DNA of 64,000 nt, taken from assembly GCA_002419585.1 (NCBI GenBank), contig DIGJ01000040.1, positions 282,741 to 346,740 of the forward strand, written 5' to 3'. The DNA comes from Lachnoclostridium sp. UBA5725. GTDB lineage: Bacteria > Bacillota > Clostridia > Lachnospirales > Lachnospiraceae. The notes beneath the pieces were generated by a model. It did not search any database and was not told the origin of the DNA. It worked only from the letters and a program-made list of their open reading frames with translations. Positions 8,646 through 16,359 of the stretch are shown in pieces (the first letter of the stretch is position 1; each line of letters opens with the position of its first letter). Both the position numbers and the translations under genes were made by a program.

Positions 8646-9335
8646 GTGAGTATCATAAATATTGAAAACTATATTAGTTCTCTATTATGTCATGATTTAT
8701 TCAAGGGCTTTTGCGTTGATCAACTGAAGCAACTATTTACGTTGGAAAAATATAGTATAAATACATATACAAAAGGACAGATCATTCATCTACAAGATGA
8801 AGTCTGTCTCTCAATGGATATTGTACTGGAAGGTGAAATATCTGTCCAGAAAATCGACACTTCCGGTAATATATTAAAAATTACTGTTTTTTCCGGTGAA
8901 GAGGTCTTGGGCGCCAATCTTTTGTTCTCCAACCGAAATATTTACCCCATGACAATTATAGCAGAGAGCAAATCCGTCATTCTCCATATCTATAAAGAGC
9001 TTGTACTCGAACTTTGCCACGCTGATATCCTCTTTATGAGCAGTCTTATGACCGTTATTGCAGACAAAACTTTGATATTGACCGATAAAATTGATGCTAT
9101 CTCACTAAAAACAATTAATCAGCGCATCATTGATTACTTAAGGTATCAATATTATTTACAAAATACCTATAAAATCAAACTTACCATATCCAAAAAGGAA
9201 TTGGCCGAAAGACTTGGAATACAGCGTTCTTCCTTAAGCAGAGAACTACAGAAAATGAGAGAAAAAGGGATGCTTGAATACGATTCTAAGAGTATTACAA
9301 TTAAGGATCATGAGATTTTGAATCGTCAACTCTAA
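8646..9335 (+). CDS. Crp/Fnr-family transcriptional regulator
   Basis: The protein has 229 residues: a cyclic-nucleotide-binding-like beta-roll (about 20-140), a dimer helix, and a C-terminal winged helix (about 160-225) with the recognition motif ISKKELAERLGIQRSSLSRELQKM. There is no N-terminal cysteine cluster of the Fnr type. The start is unsure: GTG at 8646 lies only one base after AGGAG, so an unusual start a few codons later is possible. It is divergent from the cupin/permease operon, which it probably controls. The effector is unknown. Confidence 0.85.
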   Translation: MSIINIENYISSLLCHDLFKGFCVDQLKQLFTLEKYSINTYTKGQIIHLQDEVCLSMDIVLEGEISVQKIDTSGNILKITVFSGEEVLGANLLFSNRNIYPMTIIAESKSVILHIYKELVLELCHADILFMSSLMTVIADKTLILTDKIDAISLKTINQRIIDYLRYQYYLQNTYKIKLTISKKELAERLGIQRSSLSRELQKMREKGMLEYDSKSITIKDHEILNRQL

Positions 9336-9386
9336 TCTCCTGTCGAGTTCAACATGAAGTTCCTAAAATGAGCTCTTCCTTGAAAT

Positions 9387-10064
9387 TCAAAATATCGCCA
9401 TTATTGCAAACCATGCAATGGGCACAAATAATGCAGGTAGCATGTTCAACGTATTACAATCCTTGATTTTTAAAATGGAGAGCCCAGAACTCAGAATCAT
9501 AAATCCACCAATAATTGAAATTTCATCAAGCAAACCATCTGAAAACAACGGTGATAAATATCCTGCGAAGAGATAGATACTGCCTTGCCATAAAAACAAT
9601 ACAGCTGCAGAAAGTGCGATTCCTATTCCATAGGTAGATGCCAGCACCAGTGATGTAACAAAATCTAACGTTGCATTTGTATATAGATACGTGTGGTTGC
9701 CATGGAGTGCGCTTTCCATCGGTCCTAAGATTGATAACGTTCCGATACAAAATAACATTATGGCGGTAGAAAGTCCTTGGCCCAATTCACCTTTGGAAAA
9801 ATGTTTTGTGAGCCTTTGAAATTTATCATTCAAGTTAAGCACCGTTCCAGCTAAACTGCCGGTCGCCAAACTGATGATAAACAATACAGGGAAAGTGCTT
9901 TTAGGCATATTTTGGACAATCGTGTTTATTCCAAGACCACATGCAGCAAGTCCCATAGCATTATATAATGCACCTTGATATTTTTCTGCAATTCCTTTTT
10001 TTATTCCTCCTCCAATAATACTGCCAATCAGAATAGCAAGCGTATTTACAATAGTTCCAATCAT
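9387..10064 (-). CDS. DUF554 family membrane protein
   Basis: This 225-residue protein has about seven membrane helices and starts MIGTIVNTLAILIGSIIGG, the typical N-terminus of the DUF554 (YdfK-like) family, with later motifs FCIGTLSILGPMES and GIALSA. The function of the family is unknown. AGGAGG lies seven bases before the ATG at 10064; a longer reading from 10118 would run through the promoter and is rejected. The gene is driven by a MerR-type promoter placed between it and the merR-like gene upstream. Confidence 0.85.
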   Translation of the reverse strand: MIGTIVNTLAILIGSIIGGGIKKGIAEKYQGALYNAMGLAACGLGINTIVQNMPKSTFPVLFIISLATGSLAGTVLNLNDKFQRLTKHFSKGELGQGLSTAIMLFCIGTLSILGPMESALHGNHTYLYTNATLDFVTSLVLASTYGIGIALSAAVLFLWQGSIYLFAGYLSPLFSDGLLDEISIIGGFMILSSGLSILKIKDCNTLNMLPALFVPIAWFAIMAIF

Positions 10065-10087
10065 AATAAAACCTCCTTTATCACATA

Positions 10088-10118
10088 ACAATAAACCCTC
10101 CAATAGTTGGAGGGTCAA
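10088..10118 (-). promoter_or_regulatory. MerR-type promoter with 19-bp spacer and dyad operator
   Basis: On the minus strand, -35 TTGACC (10118-10113) and -10 TATTGT (10093-10088) are separated by 19 bp. Spacer and -35 edge carry the dyad ACCCTCCAA / TTGGAGGGT (10107-10115 and 10095-10103). Overlong spacers with such a dyad are the hallmark of promoters activated by MerR-family proteins that untwist the DNA. It lies 6 bp after the stop of the MerR gene and drives DUF554. Confidence 0.85.
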
Positions 10119-10123
10119 GTTAG

Positions 10124-10945
10124 TTAAAAAGTTTTTTTATATGGAATTTGAATTTCTGTGATAAATTTTGTGGAATCGTTGGTAAGTCCGTAATCAATCA
10201 AAGCAAATTCAAGGGAGTCTCCTGCGGGTGCATATCCTTTTTCTCTCATATATTGAAGGAGTTTAATATAGGAAGGAGCAGCTTCTTTATGTGTACCTTG
10301 AAAGCGTAACGTTAGATAATTGCCTCCCGGCAGGTAGTCCATATTTTCACCGCAGTCGTCCTCCGGTTCAATGACAACAAAAACGGCGGAAAATTTCTCA
10401 AAATACCCTTCTTTAAGATTAGAACTTGATATAGAAACACCTACTTTTCCAAGAAACATTACCGCGTGAAGAGAATTGTGTTTCGCCAACTCACGGATTG
10501 GCTGCTCGAGGTCGTCCGAAATAGAAAGTTCTTTTTTCAGTATTGCTATTTTTCTATCCCCTATCGTACACTCTTTTATTTTGTTAATTTCAGTCTCTAT
10601 TGCATCTTCAATCTGTATTAATCTGTTTTCAATTTTTCGTTGGATTCGATTTAGTTGCCTAAGTTCTTCCTCTGCCTGTAGTTTTTGTTCTCTAAGGACT
10701 TCAAGCATTTTATTCTCGTCACGGTTTTCAAAAAACTCACGGATTTTGGGTAGTGGCATGTTTAAAGAGCGAAGATAATGAATGGTGTTCAGACACTCGA
10801 ATTGGCGTGTGGAATAATAACGATATCCATTTTCTTCATTGACATACTCTGGTTTTAGCAAAGCTATCTTATCGTAATGGCGAAGAAGACGAACATCTAT
10901 ATTAAAAAGCTTTGAAACTTCTCCTATTGAAAACAATTCATTCAT
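10124..10945 (-). CDS. MerR-family activator with GyrI-like ligand-binding domain
   Basis: The protein has 273 residues. The N-terminal MerR winged helix (FSIGEVSKLFNIDVRLLRHYDKIALLKP, about residues 5-75) is followed by a coiled-coil dimer helix (about 80-125). A C-terminal effector domain of the BmrR/GyrI type (about 130-273) ends in VTEIQIPYKKTF-like strands. Such proteins bind hydrophobic cationic drugs or similar ligands and activate promoters with 19-bp spacers. One lies directly downstream, so the DUF554 gene is the likely target. Confidence 0.88.
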   Translation of the reverse strand: MNELFSIGEVSKLFNIDVRLLRHYDKIALLKPEYVNEENGYRYYSTRQFECLNTIHYLRSLNMPLPKIREFFENRDENKMLEVLREQKLQAEEELRQLNRIQRKIENRLIQIEDAIETEINKIKECTIGDRKIAILKKELSISDDLEQPIRELAKHNSLHAVMFLGKVGVSISSSNLKEGYFEKFSAVFVVIEPEDDCGENMDYLPGGNYLTLRFQGTHKEAAPSYIKLLQYMREKGYAPAGDSLEFALIDYGLTNDSTKFITEIQIPYKKTF

Positions 10946-11035
10946 ATTAACCTCCGGTTTTAGACTCTCTTAGTGCTAGGTTACTTTCTATTATCTTCAT
11001 ATCCGATAACTGTTCCAGCATCAATGCCTATATTT

Positions 11036-11372
11036 TTATATTACAATACCTTCACAGTGGTCGATTTCATGTTGTATAATCTGTGCAATCCATCCGGAAT
11101 ACATCTGGCGCTGTTTCTTGAAATTCATATCCTGAAACTCCACCTCGATATCCTTATATCTGGTGGTCCTACGAACTCCAATCAAAGAAAGACACCCTTC
11201 CTCCGTCTCGTACGCACCGGACTTCTTTACAATCACTGGGTTAATCATCGGGAGATTACCAAAACCCATACTCACTGCGACTATTCTTTTCTTCACACCA
11301 ATCATGTTAGCCGCCATTCCTACACAGCCTGCTTCATTGGCTTTTAAACTATCAAGCAAATTATTCTTCCAT
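11036..11372 (-). pseudogene. def: Peptide deformylase, 5'-truncated remnant
   Basis: The readable frame (11036-11359) carries the three deformylase motifs in order: GCVGMAANMIG (motif I, normally GxGxAAxQxG), EEGCLSL (motif II, metal Cys) and QHEIDHCEG (motif III, HExxH). About 28 residues of the N-terminus found in the short clostridial deformylases are missing. A good ribosome site (AGGAGGA) and ATG at 11372 remain, but that ATG runs into a stop after three codons and is in another frame. The only in-frame start is a TTG at 11359 without a ribosome site. The pattern suggests a deletion that removed the first codons. Residual translation from the TTG cannot be excluded. Confidence 0.75.
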
Positions 11373-11478
11373 TATACCCTTCCTCCTATTTATTTTCAAA
11401 ACATATATATATAATTCTACGAAAAACGCACCACCTATCTCAATCAGCATTTGTCTTACGCTTATAATATATAACTTA

Positions 11479-11570
11479 TTACACACGTAAGAATTCGTCT
11501 CAATATCTCTTTTTTGAAATTGACAATTACACATATAACATCTATAATTTTTTTATTACATCTGTAAGAT
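11479..11570 (+). promoter_or_regulatory. blaI-type promoter with BlaI-like operator boxes
   Basis: A strong promoter is present: TTGACA (11520-11525), 17-bp spacer, TATAAT (11543-11548). A BlaI/MecI-type dyad TTACA-TC-TGTAA lies at 11556-11567 just downstream of the -10. Related sites are at 11479-11490 (TTACA-CA-CGTAA) and, more degenerate, inside the spacer (TTACACATATAA). This fits autorepression by the BlaI-like protein encoded next. Confidence 0.85.
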
Positions 11571-11587
11571 TTAAGGAGGAATTTGAA

Positions 11588-11974
11588 ATGAGCAATTTGC
11601 CTCAGATTTCTGAAGCTGAATTTGAAGTTATGAAAATCGTTTGGAAATATGCGCCAATCAGTACCAATGAAATAACGGAGAAATTATTACAGCCTACAAA
11701 CTGGAGTCCTAAAACGATACAAACCCTAATCAAACGTCTTGTATCGAAAGGCGCACTCACTTACGAAAAGCAATGCCGTGTATTTGTTTATACTCCAGTG
11801 GTTAAGGAAAGTGAATACATCGGCCAGGAAAGCAAATATTTTCTGAAGCGTTATTATGACGGGGATATCACTGCCATGCTGTCTGCGTACATAGAAAACG
11901 ACAGACTGTCTGAAACAGAAATAGACACGCTCCGTTCCCTTCTTTCCAAGAGGTCAGTAAAAGGAGGCAATTAA
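11588..11974 (+). CDS. BlaI/MecI/CopY-family repressor
   Basis: The 128-residue protein has an N-terminal winged helix (about 5-75: ISEAEFEVMKIVWKYAPIST...TIQTLIKRLVSKGAL) and a C-terminal dimer region. These repressors bind TACA-N2-TGTA dyads and are inactivated by proteolysis triggered by BlaR1/MecR1-type sensors. The gene is one base from a BlaR1-like gene, and AGGAGG precedes the ATG. Its own promoter carries matching boxes, and a further box lies in the promoter of the lipoprotein gene at 13304-14581. Confidence 0.9.
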   Translation: MSNLPQISEAEFEVMKIVWKYAPISTNEITEKLLQPTNWSPKTIQTLIKRLVSKGALTYEKQCRVFVYTPVVKESEYIGQESKYFLKRYYDGDITAMLSAYIENDRLSETEIDTLRSLLSKRSVKGGN

Positions 11975-11975
11975 C

Positions 11976-13118
11976 GTGGCTAATTTTATGATACGCTTTT
12001 TAATAAGTAATGTGTTTATCAGCAGTATCATCGGAATTCTTATGATAGCCAAGTGGATATTCAAAAACAATCTGTCTAGCCGGATGCAGTATAATCTGTG
12101 GTTTCTGCTGCTTGGGTTGTTGGCCGTTCCCTTTATACCGTTCCGTCTAATCGGATTTTCACAAATTTTCTCACGGCTCGCAAGCCTTTGGAATTCCCCT
12201 ACATCCATTACAAAAACTGCCATGAGTGAAACTATAGGTGCAAATTCGACCGGGAATGCAAGTTGGATGAATGATTTTACGCTTTCCGTGAATAGTGAAA
12301 TACCATCCATCGCCGGATACATATTATTAGGGATATGGATTGGGGGCATTCTTGCAATGATTATATTGGTACTAAAATCCTTTCTGCGCCTACGCACTTT
12401 GGACAAGTCCGCACTTCCTCTTCAAAACACGGAAGTCCGCAGACTGTATGTTAGTTGCCAGAATGAAATGGGGATCACAAAGGATATTCCTGTCTACAGT
12501 ACCGCATTTTTGAAATCCCCTATTATCGTGGGACTTTTGAAACCATGTATTTATCTACCGATTCATTTGATTTCAGACTATAAAGAATCAGATTTGAGAT
12601 ATATGCTGTTGCATGAACTGCAGCACTACAGACATAAAGATGCTATTGCAAGTTATCTGATGAACCTTGCCGGAGTCTTTTATTGGTTCAATCCCCTTGT
12701 CTGGTACGCACTAAAAGAAATGCGTGATGACAGAGAGGTTGCCTGTGACACTTCTGTTTTAAAGATGCTTGAACAGGATTCCTACGAGGATTATGGCAAT
12801 ACACTGATTAACTTTGCTAAAAAAGTATCTCTTACTCCATTTCCGTTTGCTGCCGGCCTTAGTGGAAACATGAAACAGATGAAGCGACGCATTATCAATA
12901 TCGCCTCTTATGAAAAGCCGACATTTAGGAAGAGATTAAAAGGTATGACTGCTTTTATTCTCACTACTTTTATTCTTTTAGGACTAGCACCAATATTAAC
13001 TACATACGCAGCGGATACAAGTCACTACCAATGGAAATCCTCTTCCGTAATACATACTTTTTTGCCACAAACATTGGAGCCGATGGCGATGCTACTGGAA
13101 GCAATGCGTCAGAAATAA
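11976..13118 (+). CDS. BlaR1/MecR1-type M56 membrane metalloprotease without sensor domain
   Basis: This 380-residue protein starts at GTG 11976, one base after blaI. It has membrane helices near 8-28, 38-56, 112-134 and 320-345. A cytoplasmic M56 peptidase region carries the zinc motif HELQH (213-217) and the later motif EMRDDREVACD. Classical BlaR1 (about 585 residues) has a C-terminal penicillin-binding sensor after the last helix. Here only about 35 residues follow, so beta-lactam binding by this chain is unlikely. It should cleave the BlaI-like repressor, but the signal is probably envelope stress or a partner protein. Confidence 0.85.
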   Translation: MANFMIRFLISNVFISSIIGILMIAKWIFKNNLSSRMQYNLWFLLLGLLAVPFIPFRLIGFSQIFSRLASLWNSPTSITKTAMSETIGANSTGNASWMNDFTLSVNSEIPSIAGYILLGIWIGGILAMIILVLKSFLRLRTLDKSALPLQNTEVRRLYVSCQNEMGITKDIPVYSTAFLKSPIIVGLLKPCIYLPIHLISDYKESDLRYMLLHELQHYRHKDAIASYLMNLAGVFYWFNPLVWYALKEMRDDREVACDTSVLKMLEQDSYEDYGNTLINFAKKVSLTPFPFAAGLSGNMKQMKRRIINIASYEKPTFRKRLKGMTAFILTTFILLGLAPILTTYAADTSHYQWKSSSVIHTFLPQTLEPMAMLLEAMRQK

Positions 13119-13157
13119 CCATGTCAATACTATCTGACATGAACATCTGGAAATAAC

Positions 13158-13202
13158 AAAAGCGGGTAAATGGTCATCACTTTTCTGACCTTTACTCGCT
13201 TT
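13158..13202 (+). terminator. Terminator after the blaI-blaR1 operon
   Basis: An imperfect stem pairs AAAGCGGGTAAATGGTCA (from 13158) with TGACCTTTACTCGCTTT (13186-13202), followed by TTATTTATG. It lies 40 bp after the blaR1-like stop. Confidence 0.75.
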
Positions 13203-13303
13203 ATTTATGATTGGAACCGAAACAACCGCCTATCAGCACAACTGCTGCCAATATTCCCACTACTTTTTATTTATTGATAATGAGCCTCCTTATCGAAGTT
13301 TCC

Positions 13304-14581
13304 TTAGTTTCTTTCACTTATATTGATACGATACTGATAGTCCGGTATGTCCTCAATCCCATCATTTAGAATTTCATTTCCCAGATATTGAAAAGTACCA
13401 TCCTCTGCAAATCGTACGGTCAGTTCATGGGTTATAACTGCATCATCACAAATTACCATATCACATACAGCTTCTACCGTTAATGTGACCGTCCCATCTT
13501 CATTTTCTTTTATATCCGTAACCTCCGGCAAAGAAGTTCCAAAGAAAGTCGGTGCGTAATTGATGCAGCCAAGTCGCTCCCAAACATAAGTCTGATTCTC
13601 TTCATTGAATACTGCATATTCTCGTATCTGCTTAGCTGTGACCGGAAGGTATTCCACAATCAAACTCTCGAATTCATCCTTTGGTATTCCGTTTGGGTAG
13701 TTTTCGGAATTAAATCGTTCTTCGTATTTCATTCCATACAAATATTCATACATTCCGTTATAGTCCAAATCTTCTATATGGTCTGAGTCCCAGTTTGAAC
13801 ACAATAGATTGTTTCCCTGATACCCTAGCCCAAGCACACATTTTTCGGATAGTTCACGTTGTTCTTCAGTCATTGGTTTTATTCTTAATAAGCAACTTCC
13901 ATCAACAATCTCAGAAACTTCTGGGGGTTCTGGAACACACAATTTATAGCAAAACCAACCTTTATCCGTATACTTCCATTCCTTTATTCTAATATAGGAA
14001 AAATATGAAATTCCGGGTTTTACCTTATTATTCCATATCGCATTTGTACTTAAAACACACATATCAATTCCATCAAATATAAACTTTTGTCTTCCTAATC
14101 CACCATCAGTTTGAATTTCGTAAACTATGGTTGAGCCACTTTTACCTTCCCCACATTCCTTAAGAAACTTATCTACGATTTCATAATTTTCCATATTAGA
14201 ATAGGGCACCAATGTTGATACTGGACATCCTGTTTCTTTCACTTTGTCCTGTATCTTACGAATCGTTTCGTTAGAAAGCACCACATTGGACGACTTGCCT
14301 TTGTATGCATTCTCGTAAATGTCAATGTATAGCTCCATCATTTTCTTACAATCCGATTCAGCTTCTTTACTTTCGCTCCTATCCACTTGAAGATTATAGC
14401 CTTTTTCTAACTGTTGCGCTGATTCCTCTTGTGCACTTTTCGTATGCTCTTTAGTTCCAGCTTGTCCAGTATCCTCTATATAGGATTCTCCTAGAATTTC
14501 TTTTTCTTTCCCACAAGCACAGATTAAGATTCCAAGCATCAGTGCGGTAATTAACAAAACAATTTTACTCTTTATTACCAT
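13304..14581 (-). CDS. Lipoprotein of unknown function, putative BlaI regulon member
   Basis: This 425-residue protein has a lipoprotein signal (residues 4-23) with the modified Cys probably at 23 in LICACG. A Glu/Lys-rich linker (24-75) and a large soluble domain follow, with no motif I recognise. The mature part should sit on the outer face of the membrane. AAAGGATG precedes the ATG at 14581. Its promoter, about 200 bp upstream, contains a perfect BlaI-type dyad, and the gene lies next to the blaI-blaR1 pair, convergent with it. It may therefore be an output or accessory sensor of that system. This is inference. Confidence 0.7.
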   Translation of the reverse strand: MVIKSKIVLLITALMLGILICACGKEKEILGESYIEDTGQAGTKEHTKSAQEESAQQLEKGYNLQVDRSESKEAESDCKKMMELYIDIYENAYKGKSSNVVLSNETIRKIQDKVKETGCPVSTLVPYSNMENYEIVDKFLKECGEGKSGSTIVYEIQTDGGLGRQKFIFDGIDMCVLSTNAIWNNKVKPGISYFSYIRIKEWKYTDKGWFCYKLCVPEPPEVSEIVDGSCLLRIKPMTEEQRELSEKCVLGLGYQGNNLLCSNWDSDHIEDLDYNGMYEYLYGMKYEERFNSENYPNGIPKDEFESLIVEYLPVTAKQIREYAVFNEENQTYVWERLGCINYAPTFFGTSLPEVTDIKENEDGTVTLTVEAVCDMVICDDAVITHELTVRFAEDGTFQYLGNEILNDGIEDIPDYQYRINISERN

Positions 14582-14775
14582 AACATCATCCTTTCGCTCC
14601 TGCTATTGGGGCAGTTACAGTTCTTTTTGTTCTCCCCACGTTCTGCTTAAGTAAGCGTAACTCTCATTTTATCCTTAGAGCATAACTCTGGATTGGAATT
14701 AGCATATTTTTGCAATCCTACTTCCGGTGATTTTATTACATGGTAAGAATTTTTAATACTTGCTCACTTTTGTAA

Positions 14776-14804
14776 ATATTACACCTGTAGGAGTTGTAAG
14801 TCAA
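14776..14804 (-). promoter_or_regulatory. Promoter with BlaI-like box, for the 13304-14581 lipoprotein
   Basis: On the minus strand: -35 TTGACT (14804-14799), 17-bp spacer, -10 TAATAT (14781-14776). The spacer includes the dyad TACA-GG-TGTA (14789-14780), the core BlaI/CopY operator. A looser related sequence, ATTACATGGTAAGAAT, lies at 14736-14751. The mRNA leader would be about 190 nt, with nothing else recognised in it. Confidence 0.75.
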
Positions 14805-14816
14805 GTTATCTCTATA

Positions 14817-14857
14817 AAAAAAGGTATCCTACATTTTTACAAAAATTAATACCTTTT
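14817..14857 (-). terminator. Terminator after the hydroxyacid dehydrogenase remnant
   Basis: The stem AAAAGGTAT / ATACCTTTT (14819-14827 and 14849-14857) is followed on the minus strand by a run of T. It lies 15 bp after the remnant's stop codon. Confidence 0.75.
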
Positions 14858-14871
14858 AGCAAAAGTCAATA

Positions 14872-15129
14872 TTAAACCCGATTAATCGGCTGTCCATTCG
14901 AAAAAGCTCTGACATTTTTTTGGATTAATGAAACTAAACGTTGTCTAGTTTCTAATCCCCGCCATCCCATGTGAGGAGTAACGATAACATTATCCATTGT
15001 ATACAGTGGACTAGCATCATCTAATGGTTCTACTTCATAGATTACCACTTCAGATGCAATTTGCGTGAAATCAATGTTCCCATCATAATTTACTAAGCTG
15101 GCATTTAATACCACAGTTTTATTATTCAT
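14872..15129 (-). pseudogene. D-2-hydroxyacid dehydrogenase with internal deletion
   Basis: The 85-codon frame joins two separate ends of a D-isomer 2-hydroxyacid (glycerate) dehydrogenase. Residues 1-32 (KTVVLNASLVNYDGNIDF...) match the usual N-terminus. Residues 33-85 (VEPLDDASPLYTMDNVIVTP, then HMGWRGLETRQR) match the C-terminal end, including the catalytic His of TPH. The approximately 230 residues between, with the NAD-binding Rossmann core, are absent. The frame is kept across the join, so a short product could still be made, but it cannot be an active enzyme. The terminator remains. The ribosome site (GGAACGAG) is weak. Confidence 0.72.
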
Positions 15130-15302
15130 ATTTTATCTCGTTCCTGTCATTCTAATTTTACCTCAAAATCATCTTAACCCCGTAACTAAATTATATACCT
15201 TGCTACCTCCTTGGACAAGTTCATAATATCAGTCAAATTGACTTAAGAAAAATAAAGTCAACAAATTAAACATGAAATGTAGCAAGAATTTAAATTGAAA
15301 AC

Positions 15303-15363
15303 TTGCATAAAATTTTAATGGATGCTATAATGATATCATATTTCGATATCGATATTCGATATC
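15303..15363 (+). promoter_or_regulatory. PadR promoter with three phased GATATC sites
   Basis: TTGCAT (15303-15308) and TATAAT (15326-15331) are spaced 17 bp. Directly downstream, GATATC occurs at 15332, 15345 and 15358, exactly 13 bp apart, over the expected start of transcription. Binding by the PadR-like protein encoded next is inferred from position. Confidence 0.7.
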
Positions 15364-15390
15364 TATGAGTAATATTGGAGGGTATTAAAA

Positions 15391-15699
15391 ATGCACGATA
15401 AAATTATGAGGAAATTTTTTCTAGGTTTTATTCAAATTCACATACTTCATCATGCTAAGAATGAGCCATTCTATGGCGTATGGATGATTGATGAGCTAAA
15501 TGAACATGGGTATGAAATGAGTCCGGGAACTCTTTATCCACTTTTACACAGCATGGAATCTAGTGGACTCTTAGAAAAAGAAGAAAAAATTGTTGAGGGA
15601 AAAATCAGAAAATATTATAAAATAACGGAACTGGGAATTGTAGTTTTGGTTGAAGCAAAAAAAAGAGCTTATGAATTATTTAAAGAAATCAAAGATTAA
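15391..15699 (+). CDS. PadR-family transcriptional regulator
   Basis: This 102-residue protein is a compact PadR winged helix: FFLGFIQIHILHHAKNEPFYGVWMIDEL, then MSPGTLYPLLHSMESSGLLE and a charged wing with KIRKYYKIT. GGAGG precedes the ATG. It is followed by, and probably controls, the FetAB-like ABC exporter genes. The overlapping array of GATATC sites is the candidate operator. Confidence 0.88.
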   Translation: MHDKIMRKFFLGFIQIHILHHAKNEPFYGVWMIDELNEHGYEMSPGTLYPLLHSMESSGLLEKEEKIVEGKIRKYYKITELGIVVLVEAKKRAYELFKEIKD

Positions 15700-15718
15700 T
15701 GAAAGGGGAAATATTTTT

Positions 15719-16348
15719 ATGTTTACACTAAAAGAAGTGAAGTACAAACACATTCTAAACATTCATGAACTTAATATAGAAAATTCAAAAGTTACGTGTA
15801 TCGTAGGTGAAAGTGGTAGTGGAAAATCAACACTTTTACGCCTACTGAATAAACTAATCAGTTGCGATAGCGGTGAGATTTTTTATAAAGGGCAACCTTT
15901 GAATGAAGTCAATTCAATCGATCTTAGAAAAAATGTTGTAATGTTACCCCAACTTCCAGTAATCTTCCCAGGTACAGTTAGAGAGAATCTACTTATTGGT
16001 CTTAAATTTTCAGAAAAACCAGCAGCCGATGATGTAAAACTACGCCATGTTTTAAATATAGTTTGTTTGAATAAGGGCCTTGATGATGCCAGTGATAATT
16101 TGTCAGGGGGTGAAAAACAAAGACTTGCTTTAGGAAGAGTTATCTTACTTGAACCAGAAGTCTTTTTATTGGATGAGCCTTCCTCTGCACTGGATGAAGA
16201 AACAGAAAGAATTATCATTGAAAAGCTAGTTTCATATACAAAGGATACGAACAAAACATTAATTATGGTTACACATTCAAAAAAAGTCGCACAAACATAT
16301 TCCGATAATATAATTGAGATTTATCAAGGTAAAGTAATAAATATCTAA
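15719..16348 (+). CDS. fetA: FetA-like ABC transporter ATP-binding protein
   Basis: This 209-residue ATPase has Walker A GESGSGKST near residue 30, signature LSGGEKQRL near 130, Walker B VFLLDEPSSALD and the switch His in MVTHSKK. It pairs with the FetB-like permease 11 bp downstream. In E. coli the FetAB (YbbLM) system exports iron and helps against oxidative stress; that role is transferred by homology only. I chose the ATG at 15719 because AAGGGG lies before it. A longer frame from 15650 would overlap the PadR gene. Confidence 0.85.
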   Translation: MFTLKEVKYKHILNIHELNIENSKVTCIVGESGSGKSTLLRLLNKLISCDSGEIFYKGQPLNEVNSIDLRKNVVMLPQLPVIFPGTVRENLLIGLKFSEKPAADDVKLRHVLNIVCLNKGLDDASDNLSGGEKQRLALGRVILLEPEVFLLDEPSSALDEETERIIIEKLVSYTKDTNKTLIMVTHSKKVAQTYSDNIIEIYQGKVINI

Positions 16349-16359
16349 GGAGGTAGAGT

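Noticed and set aside
11954..12406. Minus-strand frame of 150 codons opposite the BlaR1-like gene
   Set aside because: It is antisense to a gene with clear M56 motifs, and the product has no recognisable features.
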